Positions 37,528-46,723 of a stretch of DNA of 64,000 bases are shown piece after piece. Location: assembly GCA_951812805.1 (NCBI GenBank), contig CATOSZ010000005.1, positions 248,001-312,000 of the forward strand, written 5' to 3'. The notes beneath the pieces are model-generated. The model was not told the origin of the DNA and did not search any database. It saw nothing but the letters and a program-made list of their open reading frames with translations. Source of the stretch: an uncultured Alphaproteobacteria bacterium (GTDB lineage Bacteria > Pseudomonadota > Alphaproteobacteria > GCA-2731375). Both the position numbers and the translations under genes were made by a program. Each line of letters opens with the position of its first letter. The first letter of the stretch is position 1.

Positions 37528-40500
37528 TCACGGACAGCTTCCTTTCGGCGGCTTGCCCTCTGTGCGGATCGTGTTGTCGATGCCGATCGCCTCGTTGCCC
37601 GCCGCGTCGCGCGCGCGGGGCCGGAAGTGATAGGTCGTCTTTCGCGCGAGGCAGTCGAGAACGATGGCGTGATCGGTCTTCAACACGCCGTCGCTCGCGA
37701 CGTCGCCATAGGCCGTCGTCGTACCGTAGTCGACCGCCGTGGTTGCCGGCTCGTCGGTCGTCCAGCTGATCGTGATCGTCACCGTCGCTCCGGTGTTCGT
37801 GGTGGCGACGAGGTCGGAAATCACCGGCGGTGTCGTGTCCGCGGAAGTATGCACGACCGTGGCGGTGTCCTCGCTCGTGTTGCCGGCCGTGTCGCGTGCG
37901 ATAACGCGGAGGAGGTTGGCGCCCTCGTCCAGCGTGATCGACGAGGTCGTCCAGCTACAGCTGGTCTCGCCATTGCAGCCCGTTGCAGCCCCTGTCTGAC
38001 CCGTCGTCGAATTGACCCATTCGACGCTGATGACGCCGACGTTGTCCGAGGCGTTGCCATCGAGCTGGATCTGCGTCAGAGGCGTCGACGACGGCGGCGC
38101 GTTCATCGAGATCACCGGCGGGGTCGTGTCCACAGGCGTATGCGTGATCGTGGCGGTGTCCTCGCTCGTGTTGCCGGCCGCGTCGCGTGCGGTGACGCTG
38201 AGGAGGTTGGCGCCCTCGACCAGCGTTATCGACGAGGTCGTCCAGCTACAGCTGATCTCGCCATTGCAGCCCGTTGCAGCACCTGTCTGACCCGTCGTCG
38301 AATTGACCCATTCGACGCTGATGACGCCGACGTTGTCCGAGGCGTCGCCATCGAGCTGGATCTGCGTCAGAGGCGTCGACGACGGCGGCGCGTTCATCGA
38401 GATCACCGGCGGGGTCGTGTCCGCAGGCGTATGCGTGATCGTGGCCGTGTCCTCGCTCGTGTTGCCGGCCGCGTCGCGTGCGGTGACGCGGAGGAGGTTG
38501 GCGCCCTCGACCAGCGTGATCGACGAGGTCGTCCAGCTACAGCTGGTCTCGCCGCCGCAGCCCGTGGCGGTCCCCGTCTGGCCCGTCGTCGAATTGACCC
38601 ATTCGACGCTGGTGACACCAACGTTGTCCGAGGCGTCGCCGTCGAGCAGGATCTGCGTCAGAGACGTCGGCGGCGGCGGCGTGTCAATCGAGAGGGCCGG
38701 CGGCGTCGTATCCGCGGGCGGCGGCGGGGGCGGTGGGGGTGCCGTGCCGCCCGCCACCTCGTCGGCGCCGATATCCCAGCCCTGCCCGCCGGGCCGGACC
38801 GCACCGTCGATATCGCCGAGAGTGATCGCGGCGAGCGCGATGCCCCGGTCGAGGGCACAGCTGTCCGCGGGATCGAGATGCAGGTCGCCGGCCGGCAGGT
38901 CCTGGAAGGCGGGCTCGCACTCGCGCGACGCCGCGTCTCCCCCTGTGGCGGCCTGCCAGTCGGCGAGCGTCAGGTGCACCTCGCCGTCCCAGATGAACTT
39001 CACGCCGGGAGAAATCGTGTTGTAGTCGCTCTCCAAATCGGCGATGACGCGCGGCAGCCGAAAGGCCCGCTCGCCGGCGGTCGTGACCAGGATGTTGTTT
39101 TGGAACCGGACGTCGTCCTCGCCGAAGACACCGCCGTTGGTGTCGTGGTTGAAGACGGCGAGTGAGGCGCCCTGCTCTGCGACCAGCGTATTGCCGCTAA
39201 AGGTCCATTGGCCCGGATTCTCACCGACGTCCTGATTGCAGCGCATGTTGATCACGGTGCTGACACGCGTCGCGCTGGAGCAGAAATTGTTGGTGATCAC
39301 CACGTCCTGGATCGAGCTTTCGAAGCTGTTGCAGGCGCTGAGGCCGATGCAGCCGCCCGCGGCGTTGCCATTCGTCGACCAGTCGTGCGTGTTGCGCCAG
39401 ACATTGCCCTCGATGCGAACGTTCCGGGTCGGCCGGGGCGTGATGCCCTTGGACTGGTTGCAGGCCTGGTCATCGTAGCCGTTGATCGTGACGAAGGTCT
39501 TGGAATCGATGCCGAGGTTGTTGCGCACGACGACGTCCTGCATGCAGGTCGACACGCCGATCGCGTTCGCCGCGGTATCGTTCTTCTGGGTCCAGCCCGC
39601 CGCGAAATTCATGTCGAAGACCTGATCGATGATCTCGACCCCGGTGACGTGGTTCCAGACCTTCCAACCCGAACAGAGCGTGCCTGTGTCGGGGCGTATG
39701 CCGTTCGCGAAGCAGGTCCGCGTCGAGCCCTGAAAACGGAAGGGACCGGACTCGCCATCCTGTGTGCCCGTCGAGCCCCGGTAGGAGTAGCCGGAGGCAT
39801 CGAGGATCGCCTCGTTCTCGAAGGCGAACCAGCGCATGTAGCCGCCGGAGAACATGTTGTGCACGATGGTCGCGGTTTCGCCGTTCGGCGCCGCCCGGTT
39901 CACGTCTCGCATGACGATGTCGTGGAAATAGTGGTGCGTCGAGGGTTGGTTCGACTTGCTCTCGTGGATGAAGAAGCCAGAGGGAATCTCGTCGCCCTCG
40001 CAGGTGCCGTAGCCCCGCACTTCGAAATGCGCGACCTCGATGAAGGAGCGCGCATCCGCGATGTCGTAGCCGAGCGCATAGGCCAGGCAATGCGGCGCGC
40101 CGCCATCGAGCACCGCGACGTCGTCCGTGTCGAAGGGCGGATACAGACCGTCGTCGTCGCGGTCCCAGCCGATCAGCATCATCGGATCGCGGGGATACTG
40201 GAAGTCGCGCTCCTCCGAGCCTGTGCGCGGTCGGACCTTGAAGCCGGGCAGGCCGGAAACTGGGATACTGGCCTCGTCGGGCGAGCAGATGCCGGCGAAG
40301 ACGACGATGTCCTCGGCCCCGTCGCTCGGGCCATCGGCGACCTGAAAGGCGTGGCCGAGGGTGGCGAAGGGGTTGGCGGGCGAGCCATCGCCTGCCACGT
40401 CCGACCCGGCGTCGCAATCGACATAGATCAGGTCTTCCGCCACGCCGTCACCGTCGGGATCCACGGTCACGCCGTCGCCGACGTTGCAATCCTCCGGCTC

Positions 40501-42561
40501 GCCATAGACGAGATCGTCGTCCATGTCGAAGCTGCAGCCCCGTCCCTGATAGCCGCGCGCGACCGGCGGGGTGGGCGGGCGCGGTACCGTACCGTCCAGG
40601 CCATAGACCCCGTTCAGATAGCTTCTGACGTCGGTCCGCTCGGTTTCGTCGAGATGGCGATCGTAGACCGCGCTGGCCGCCCAGTCGCCGAAGAAGGCCT
40701 GCTCGCCCTTGAACCGGCTCATGACGTCGTTGAAGCACCAGGGGCCGACGGAGTTGACCGGAACCGGCGCCGTCACGTCCTGGCCGTCGACCAGCACCTG
40801 GATGTCGCCGGTCGCATCGCGATGCACTTCGATCAACTGCCAGGCGTCGAGTTGCATGGCGCCCGCGCGCGTGGCGGTGCCACTGCCAACGCAACCGCCG
40901 CCGCAGAGATAGTCGAGCGAATTGTCGGCGACGTTGTGGCGCAAGCCGCCGGGCCCGCAGCCGAAGTAGTAGAAGTCGTCGGCATGCCCCGTCGGCTTCA
41001 CCAGATGGAAGAGGGAGAAATCGTCGTAGAGACCGAGGTCGTTCGGTGTCCCGCTCGGGACGACGTCGGGGTTGCCGGTGCAGCAGGCGTCCGCCCCCTC
41101 GATCTCGAAGGAGGTGTTCTGTTCGAAGGTCGGGTCCGGCAGGCTGGAGGGCACGCCCCGCGCGCAGGCCCGCCCGTTGACGCAGTTCGGCACGAGCACC
41201 GGTTTTTCGAGATCGTCCTGGCCGAAGTCCCGTCCCGTCAGCAGTTCGCCGGGAAACATGTCCATTCGCATCGAGACGTAGCCGGACTGGTCCTCCCAGC
41301 GCCGGACGCAGCCGTTGGGTGCCACGCCGCGCGCACCGACGGCGGCATTCTCGTCCACGACGGTATCGCAATAGGATTGGGTAATCGGGGTCGGCGACGA
41401 GGAATTGCCGTGCAGGTCGTAACAATCCTGGGTATGGCAGGTGGCAACAGCCCGGGCGCGATTGTCGAAATCCTCGAAGAAGGTCGAGTCGACATAGAAC
41501 ATGAGCGGCTGCAGATCGGTCGGATGGAAGCCGATGGCGGTCTCGGCGAGGATCGAGAAGACGATCTCGAAGTCCACCGTATTCGCGTTGCCGCCGAGGT
41601 CCTCGCAACGGACATAGCGGATGTAGCTGCGCCCGCTCTCCAGGCCCGTCAACAGATGGCTGTGCGTGGTGGTATCGGTGTTCTCGAAGATCACCGGCAT
41701 GGCGGCGAAGGACGTACCGGGGAGATCGTCGAAGCGGCAGATCGCCCGCTCGTCCGTGTCGAGGGAGAGCGTGACGCTCTCGGTACCGGCGGGGAGCACG
41801 CCGCTCGGCTGGCCGTTGGCCAACAGTGGCGGGGTGGTATCGCTGCCGCTCGCCAGCGCGACGAGGTCGCGGATCTCGTCGACGTCGAGGGCGCGGTCGT
41901 AGATGCGGACGTCGTCGATCAGCCCGTGCACCATATAGAGCTGGCCGCTGCTGTTGCTCGGCCGGGCGCCGATGCCGATGTCGTTGTCGTTGCTCACCAA
42001 GGGTCCCGGCACGACGTATCCACCGTCGGCGTTGCCGTCCAGATAATAGACGACGTTGGCGCCGTCCCAGGTCGCGGCGACATGCTGCCAGGTGCTGACT
42101 TTCAGCTTGGTCGTGGCATGGGTGACGATTCCGTTGTTCAGGCGAAGGTTCCAGCGTCCGTTCTGACCCGCGTCGATCTGCAGCTCGTAGGCGTTGTTCT
42201 TGGCCACCACCTTGTCGTTGCCCTGCGTCTGGGTCGCCGGATTGATCCAGAAGGCGATGGTAAGGCCGGCGGTCAGGTCGAGGGGATGACCGGAGCCTGA
42301 ATCGTCGATTTCCACGATATCGTCGACGCCGTCGACGGAAAGCGCGCCGCCGACGACGCCCGGCGCCCACGCAGCACCATTCGACAGATCGGCGACCAGG
42401 CCGCTCGGCGAAGAGTCCGCAGCCGTCACGCCGGCCCCCTCGTCGAACGTCCAGTGACCGACGAGACCGGCCTCCTGGGCGCGGGGGGACGGGACGACGG
42501 CAAGGGCCGCGAGCGTCGCGAAAGCAAGAGAGCGCAGGGAACGAGAGGCAATTCTGGGCAT
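37528..42561 (-). CDS. large secreted LamG / beta-helix / Ig-like repeat protein
   Basis: 1677 aa. ATG 42561 gives MPRIASRSLRSLAFATLAAL, a signal peptide ending P-R-A. Residues about 30-240 form a LamG (concanavalin-like) domain (GLVGHWTFDEGAGV, VATWDGANVVYYLDG, GLIDDVRIYDRALD). A second LamG-like part follows (about 400-660), then a right-handed parallel beta-helix (about 690-1270; YVDCDAGSDVAGDGSPANPF) with many Cys. Three nearly identical 97-residue Ig-like modules (DTTPPVISMNAPPSSTPLTQ) and a fibronectin III-like end (SWTTDEPATTAVDYGTTTAY) complete it. Probably surface-located carbohydrate or matrix binding; no catalytic motif identified. Confidence 0.85.
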   Translation of the reverse strand: MPRIASRSLRSLAFATLAALAVVPSPRAQEAGLVGHWTFDEGAGVTAADSSPSGLVADLSNGAAWAPGVVGGALSVDGVDDIVEIDDSGSGHPLDLTAGLTIAFWINPATQTQGNDKVVAKNNAYELQIDAGQNGRWNLRLNNGIVTHATTKLKVSTWQHVAATWDGANVVYYLDGNADGGYVVPGPLVSNDNDIGIGARPSNSSGQLYMVHGLIDDVRIYDRALDVDEIRDLVALASGSDTTPPLLANGQPSGVLPAGTESVTLSLDTDERAICRFDDLPGTSFAAMPVIFENTDTTTHSHLLTGLESGRSYIRYVRCEDLGGNANTVDFEIVFSILAETAIGFHPTDLQPLMFYVDSTFFEDFDNRARAVATCHTQDCYDLHGNSSSPTPITQSYCDTVVDENAAVGARGVAPNGCVRRWEDQSGYVSMRMDMFPGELLTGRDFGQDDLEKPVLVPNCVNGRACARGVPSSLPDPTFEQNTSFEIEGADACCTGNPDVVPSGTPNDLGLYDDFSLFHLVKPTGHADDFYYFGCGPGGLRHNVADNSLDYLCGGGCVGSGTATRAGAMQLDAWQLIEVHRDATGDIQVLVDGQDVTAPVPVNSVGPWCFNDVMSRFKGEQAFFGDWAASAVYDRHLDETERTDVRSYLNGVYGLDGTVPRPPTPPVARGYQGRGCSFDMDDDLVYGEPEDCNVGDGVTVDPDGDGVAEDLIYVDCDAGSDVAGDGSPANPFATLGHAFQVADGPSDGAEDIVVFAGICSPDEASIPVSGLPGFKVRPRTGSEERDFQYPRDPMMLIGWDRDDDGLYPPFDTDDVAVLDGGAPHCLAYALGYDIADARSFIEVAHFEVRGYGTCEGDEIPSGFFIHESKSNQPSTHHYFHDIVMRDVNRAAPNGETATIVHNMFSGGYMRWFAFENEAILDASGYSYRGSTGTQDGESGPFRFQGSTRTCFANGIRPDTGTLCSGWKVWNHVTGVEIIDQVFDMNFAAGWTQKNDTAANAIGVSTCMQDVVVRNNLGIDSKTFVTINGYDDQACNQSKGITPRPTRNVRIEGNVWRNTHDWSTNGNAAGGCIGLSACNSFESSIQDVVITNNFCSSATRVSTVINMRCNQDVGENPGQWTFSGNTLVAEQGASLAVFNHDTNGGVFGEDDVRFQNNILVTTAGERAFRLPRVIADLESDYNTISPGVKFIWDGEVHLTLADWQAATGGDAASRECEPAFQDLPAGDLHLDPADSCALDRGIALAAITLGDIDGAVRPGGQGWDIGADEVAGGTAPPPPPPPPADTTPPALSIDTPPPPTSLTQILLDGDASDNVGVTSVEWVNSTTGQTGTATGCGGETSCSWTTSSITLVEGANLLRVTARDAAGNTSEDTATITHTPADTTPPVISMNAPPSSTPLTQIQLDGDASDNVGVISVEWVNSTTGQTGAATGCNGEISCSWTTSSITLVEGANLLSVTARDAAGNTSEDTATITHTPVDTTPPVISMNAPPSSTPLTQIQLDGNASDNVGVISVEWVNSTTGQTGAATGCNGETSCSWTTSSITLDEGANLLRVIARDTAGNTSEDTATVVHTSADTTPPVISDLVATTNTGATVTITISWTTDEPATTAVDYGTTTAYGDVASDGVLKTDHAIVLDCLARKTTYHFRPRARDAAGNEAIGIDNTIRTEGKPPKGSCP
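37840..38712 (-). repeat. three tandem 291-bp repeats in the LamG/beta-helix gene
   Basis: Units 37840-38130, 38131-38421 and 38422-38712, each 97 codons starting after an Asp-Thr-Thr-Pro-Pro boundary. DNA identity between the first two is very high (long runs identical, a handful of differences), lower for the third, so duplication is recent. Such repeats can expand or contract by recombination. Confidence 0.9.
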
Positions 42562-42860
42562 GTGGCAACATCCAATTGCAGCCCGGGCGAAGCGCACAGG
42601 TACACGGGGCGTTATCCGGCCGTTCCTCGGCCGCATGGAGACATGTTGAAACAAGCTCCGAAATAAACGTCCGCCGGCCATGTTCCGACGCGATCTCCCG
42701 GCGTTTTTGACGGTTGATCAAGCCTTGTTAAGCTAAGGCAACGCCACAACGCCCGCCTCACTCATTTGGATGAAGATTTCCCCGGTTTATCGAACAGATG
42801 CAGGATATTTCGTATGAACGCACGACAGTTCACAGACTTGTGAAACTCTTACCTGCGCAT

Positions 42861-43136
42861 TTATTCGGATAACGAGCCGCGCAGGCGGAGAAGGCAGAGG
42901 ATCTTCATCACTTCCGCTTGCCCGGATGCGCGGGTCTTCCTGGCCGTTCGCTGGAGGTGCTGCCGCGCGGTACTCCTCGCAATACCAAGGGTCTCGGCCG
43001 CCCCGGCGATGGAGCCGGCATGAAAGAACGCTTCCGCGAAACGCAGTTCCGCGCGGGTCAGCCCGAATCTCGTGACGAGATATCCGCGCCAGTTCTCGGG
43101 CGACGGCTCTCTAGCGTATTCGATACTATCATTCAC
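42861..43136 (-). CDS. short LuxR-type helix-turn-helix protein
   Basis: 91 aa consisting of almost only a LuxR/GerE-type DNA-binding domain: LTRAELRFAEAFFHAGSIAG, AAETLGIARSTARQHLQRTA, TRASGQAEVMKILCLLRL. No receiver or ligand domain, and no room for one upstream. It lies between the large secreted-protein gene and a divergent LysR gene. The AT-richer 300 bp on its 3' side (42562-42860) holds the promoter region of the secreted-protein gene and no other gene; a role in controlling it is possible. Confidence 0.7.
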   Translation of the reverse strand: MNDSIEYAREPSPENWRGYLVTRFGLTRAELRFAEAFFHAGSIAGAAETLGIARSTARQHLQRTARKTRASGQAEVMKILCLLRLRGSLSE

Positions 43137-43247
43137 GAAACCGTGACCTTAAATTCGTCCCTCTTTTCAGACGTTACAGGTACCCTCCTTTTTGACACAA
43201 TGGCGAAAACTACAGAAAGAGAATGCAAAATTGCAGGAACACACGGG

Positions 43248-44126
43248 ATGCATTGGGACGACTTGAAAGTTTTGCTCGCCGTTGCGCGCCGGCAAAGTCT
43301 GGTCGCGGCGGCCAACCAACTGAAGGTCAACGAGACGACGGTCGGCCGACGGTTGCGCGGCCTCGAGGATGCGCTCGGGTCGCCGCTTTTCCTGCGACGC
43401 AAGGGGCGCCTGATACCGAGCGAACTCTGCGAACGGCTGCTGGAACATGCGGAGCGGATCGAAGGCGAAGCGATGGCGATGCAACGCCGCGCCCAGGGTC
43501 GGAACGATGCGCCCGTCGGCTGCGTGCGGGTTTCCAGCCAGCCCTGGCTGGTCCGTTTCCTCCTCTTGCCACTTCTCGCCGATTTCACGCGCCTGCAGCC
43601 GCAGATCGAACTCGACCTGATCGGCAGCACCCGACGGCGCAACCTGCACAGACGCGAAGCCGACCTCGAACTGCGTTTCGAGGCCGGCCCGCTGACGGAC
43701 GAGATCTGCCTGCCCGTCGCCAGCCTGTCCTATTCGCTCTATGGCCCGGCGGACGCCAGGGACGGGGAGGCGCCCTGGCTTGGCTTCGGCGACGACATCC
43801 CGGAGATGACCGTCGCCACCGGACACTGGTACGACGCGAACCTGTCACCGGTGGAGCAGGCTCGACTGCGCTTCAACGACGCGGGCCTGATGTACGAGGC
43901 CATCCGCCTTGGCCTCGGCAAGGGGCTCATCCCCGACCACATCGCCGCCGAGGACGCGGGGCTGCGCCGCCTCTCGGGGCCGGCGGCGGAGATTTGGCGC
44001 ACCCTCCGCATCCTGGTCCACAAGGATGTCGCGACCATTCCCCGCGTGGCGCTGGTCATCGACTGGTTGAAGGATGCCACGCCACCACTGCAACCAGCGA
44101 CCGCTGAACCGCCCGCCAGATCTTGA
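43248..44126 (+). CDS. LysR family transcriptional regulator
   Basis: 292 aa from ATG 43248 (MHWDDLKVLLAVARRQSLVA); an ATG at 43200 would add 16 residues. The N-terminal winged helix carries AAANQLKVNETTVGRRLRGL EDALG, and the C-terminal part is a LysR-type substrate-binding domain (VRVSSQPWLVRFLLLPLLAD, GLGKGLIPDHIAAEDAGL). It ends just before the convergent MFS gene. Target and co-inducer unknown. Confidence 0.88.
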   Translation: MHWDDLKVLLAVARRQSLVAAANQLKVNETTVGRRLRGLEDALGSPLFLRRKGRLIPSELCERLLEHAERIEGEAMAMQRRAQGRNDAPVGCVRVSSQPWLVRFLLLPLLADFTRLQPQIELDLIGSTRRRNLHRREADLELRFEAGPLTDEICLPVASLSYSLYGPADARDGEAPWLGFGDDIPEMTVATGHWYDANLSPVEQARLRFNDAGLMYEAIRLGLGKGLIPDHIAAEDAGLRRLSGPAAEIWRTLRILVHKDVATIPRVALVIDWLKDATPPLQPATAEPPARS

Positions 44127-44135
44127 GCCCACGGC

Positions 44136-45458
44136 TTAGGCCGCCGGTGGACGGGGCGCGCGGGCGAAGATCGCGACCAGGGCCGCCACCAGGCCCGCCG
44201 CGCCGAGGCAGGCGAAGGGCAGCAAATAGTCCCCGGTCGAGTCGCGCAGCAAGCCGGAGATCATCGGCCCGGTCGCCTGGCTCATGACCTGGATGGCGAG
44301 CGCGATGCCGCGGATGGCACCGAAGCTTGCCCGCCCGAAGTAGTTCGCCCAGGCGAGCGGCAGGACCGTGATCAGGCCGCCGACGCCGGCGCCGAACAGC
44401 GCGCCCGAGACATAGGCGCCCCACGCCGAGTCGATCTCCCGCATCATCAAGGCGCTCAACCCCAGGGCGAGGCCCGTGCCCGCCAGCGCCCAGGAAAGCG
44501 AAAGACGCCGGGGCCAGAAGCCGAGCGCGAAGCCGACCGCGGCCGACACCAGGGACAAGGTTCCAACGACCGTCGCCGCCACGCCCGGCTCCAACCCGCG
44601 CTCGATCAGGTGGGGGGCCTGGTGCAGGCTGACGCCCGCCTGCACCGGATAGGCGAGCGCGGTGAAGAGGGCGAGCAGCCAGAAGGCCGGCTGCCGCAGG
44701 GCCTGGGCGCGGGTGAATGCAGGCTCGGGCGCCGCCGGCTTGTCGGCGAGCCCGGGTGCGCGCTCCGGCACGAGGCCCATGTCTTCCGGCCGGCGGACCA
44801 CCAGCAGAAAGACCGGCGGCAGACCGACCAGCAACACCGTCGCCCCCACCGCCAGCCAGCCAGCCTCGAGACCGCCGGTGCTGATCGCCAGATGGGCGAT
44901 CAGCGGCAAACAGGCGAGGCCGATCATATGCGCCAGCGTGGTGAGCGAGACCGCCAGCGCCCGGCGCTCGACGAACCAGTTGGCGACGGCACTGTAGACG
45001 CCGAGATCGAAGGGACCGGCGAAGTTGGTCCGCGCCAGGCAGAACAGCAGATAGAAGACGACGAGGGAGCTGGCGAAGGCGAGGCCGGCACAGGCCGCCG
45101 CCGTGGTCAACACGGCGAAACACAGCACGGCGCGGGCCCCACGCGCATCGAGCACCGGCCCGAGGAAGGGCGAGCTCAACGCGGCCAGCACGCCGCCGAG
45201 GGACACGGCGCCTGAAATCGCGGTCCGCGACCAGCCGAACTCGCTGCTCATCGGCTCGACGAAGATCGAGAGGGTGGCAACCGCCGGCCCCTGTCGGGCG
45301 AAGCCCGCGCAGCAGACCGCGGCCAGCACCAGCCAGGCATAGTGAAAGGGCAGCCGGCCGGACAGCCAGAGAGCGAGAGATCTCACAAAGGAAGCGCGCG
45401 GTACCGGTTCACAGGCCGCCGGTGACGTCGATCGTGATGCCGGTGACGAAATCGGCAT
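44136..45458 (-). CDS. MFS transporter (monocarboxylate/oxalate-formate type)
   Basis: 440 aa from ATG 45458; this start overlaps the upstream SDR by 50 bp, and GTG 45386 (416 aa) may be the true start as neither has a clear ribosome site. Twelve spans; FHYAWLVLAAVCCAGFARQG, MSSEFGWSRTAISGAVSLGG and RRPEDMGLVPE are typical of the OxlT/monocarboxylate-like subgroup. The central loop lies about 220-245. Same strand as and downstream of the SDR gene, so they are likely co-transcribed. Confidence 0.85.
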   Translation of the reverse strand: MPISSPASRSTSPAACEPVPRASFVRSLALWLSGRLPFHYAWLVLAAVCCAGFARQGPAVATLSIFVEPMSSEFGWSRTAISGAVSLGGVLAALSSPFLGPVLDARGARAVLCFAVLTTAAACAGLAFASSLVVFYLLFCLARTNFAGPFDLGVYSAVANWFVERRALAVSLTTLAHMIGLACLPLIAHLAISTGGLEAGWLAVGATVLLVGLPPVFLLVVRRPEDMGLVPERAPGLADKPAAPEPAFTRAQALRQPAFWLLALFTALAYPVQAGVSLHQAPHLIERGLEPGVAATVVGTLSLVSAAVGFALGFWPRRLSLSWALAGTGLALGLSALMMREIDSAWGAYVSGALFGAGVGGLITVLPLAWANYFGRASFGAIRGIALAIQVMSQATGPMISGLLRDSTGDYLLPFACLGAAGLVAALVAIFARAPRPPAA

Positions 45459-46164
45459 CGGCGGAGGCGAGGAAGCAAACCACCCGGGCCTGGTCCATCG
45501 CGTCCGGCAGACGGCGCAGCGGCACGTTGGCGACTTCGGCGGCCTGCGCTTCGGGCGAGAGCATCTCGAAGCGCGGGCGGATCCGCTCCGTCAGGGTGCG
45601 GCTCGGCGCGATCGCATTGACGTTGATGCCGTGCGGGCCGAGTTCGAGGGACAACTTGCGGGTGAGCGCGATGATGCCGCCCTTGGCCGCGGCATAGGCG
45701 GCGGAAGAAGCGATGGAGAGCCCGCGTCCCGCGATCGAAGCGAGGTTGACGATCTTGCCGCCGCCCTCGGCCTTCATCCCCGGCACGACGGCGTTGGTGA
45801 AGTTGAAGGTGCCGTTCAGGTTGAAGTCGACGATCGCCTGCCAGTCGTCGGCCGACAGCTCGTCGATTCCGGCGCCGGGATTGTCGATGATGGTCGAGCC
45901 GCCGACCGCGTTCACCAGGATATCGATGCGGCCGTGCGCCGCTTCGCTGCGCGCCACCAGGGCGCCGACCGCCTCGCCGTCGAGGGCATCGACCGCGTGC
46001 GGTTCGACCCGCTCGCCGAGGTTGGCGACCATGTCGTCGAGCCGGGCGGGATCGTTGTCGACGGCGATCACGCGTCCACCTTCGGCGGCGATGATGTCGG
46101 CGCTGCCGCGCCCGATACCGCTGCCCGCGGCGGTGATCAACGCGACCTTGTTCTCGAAACGCAT
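45409..46164 (-). CDS. SDR family oxidoreductase
   Basis: 251 aa classical SDR. TAAGSGIG cofactor motif, acidic DNDPARLDD after strand 2 (favours NAD), NAVGG in place of NNAG, catalytic Ser in LASIAGRG and YAAAKGG with Tyr/Lys. C-terminal FLASADADFVTGITIDVTGG is typical for 3-oxoacyl-reductase-like members. Start MRFENKVALITA. Coupled to the overlapping MFS gene. Confidence 0.9.
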   Translation of the reverse strand: MRFENKVALITAAGSGIGRGSADIIAAEGGRVIAVDNDPARLDDMVANLGERVEPHAVDALDGEAVGALVARSEAAHGRIDILVNAVGGSTIIDNPGAGIDELSADDWQAIVDFNLNGTFNFTNAVVPGMKAEGGGKIVNLASIAGRGLSIASSAAYAAAKGGIIALTRKLSLELGPHGINVNAIAPSRTLTERIRPRFEMLSPEAQAAEVANVPLRRLPDAMDQARVVCFLASADADFVTGITIDVTGGL

Positions 46165-46241
46165 GACGGCTCGTCCTCCCCGATTTCGCTCGGGAGAAGT
46201 GTGCCAGATGGCGGCAATGCCGTCGAACGGGGCCCGGCGGC

Positions 46242-46679
46242 TCAGGCCGCGTGCGGCCGCGGAAAGCGGACGGTGATCTTGAAGTAGTCGAGCATGGTCA
46301 CGAGGTTGATGAAATCCTGGCCCGCATCGTTCTTGAGGATATAGCCGGCCACATGCTGGCGATAGGCGGCGAGGATGTCGCTGTCGTCGTCCGAGGTCGA
46401 CAGGACGAAGACGATCGCATCCGAAAGCGTTGGATCCTCGCGCATGACATTGAGGAACTCGATCCCGTTCATCAGCGGCATGTTGATATCGAGCAATACC
46501 AGATAGGGCTTGGAGAGCGCGTCCTCGCCGTCGCTCCGCATCAACGTGAGCGCTTCGAGACCGTTGTTGGCGACGGCGATGGGATTGTCGATCCCGTGCT
46601 TGCGGATCGCGCGGGTAATGGCGCGGATATCGACCTCGTCATCGTCGACGATCAGGATCGTAATCGCATCGCTTTGCAT
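46242..46679 (-). CDS. single-domain response regulator (Rcp1-like)
   Basis: 145 aa with only a receiver domain. Acidic pocket in LIVDDDEVD, phosphoacceptor Asp in LVLLDINMPLMNGIEFL (about residue 65), Thr/Ser in VLSTSDDDSDI and the conserved Lys in GYILKND. The extended form resembles Rcp1-type regulators paired with phytochrome-like kinases. No output domain, so it acts by protein interaction. It follows the histidine kinase gene by 44 bp. Confidence 0.92.
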   Translation of the reverse strand: MQSDAITILIVDDDEVDIRAITRAIRKHGIDNPIAVANNGLEALTLMRSDGEDALSKPYLVLLDINMPLMNGIEFLNVMREDPTLSDAIVFVLSTSDDDSDILAAYRQHVAGYILKNDAGQDFINLVTMLDYFKITVRFPRPHAA

Positions 46680-46723
46680 GACGGAACCTTTCCTATGGGG
46701 CTGCAGTCGATTGCACGCATTGT

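Noticed and set aside
37144..39165. Plus-strand open frame through the 78-bp repeats encoding a 26-residue repeating peptide
   Set aside because: It starts inside the tRNA and continues antisense through the surface-protein gene; the open frame follows from the unit length being divisible by three. A tpr-like peptide cannot be excluded but there is no support.
39208..42300. Very long plus-strand open frame (1030 codons) opposite the large secreted-protein gene
   Set aside because: It is the GC-rich antisense frame of a clear coding gene; no domains, no ribosome site, and residue composition is typical of shadow frames.
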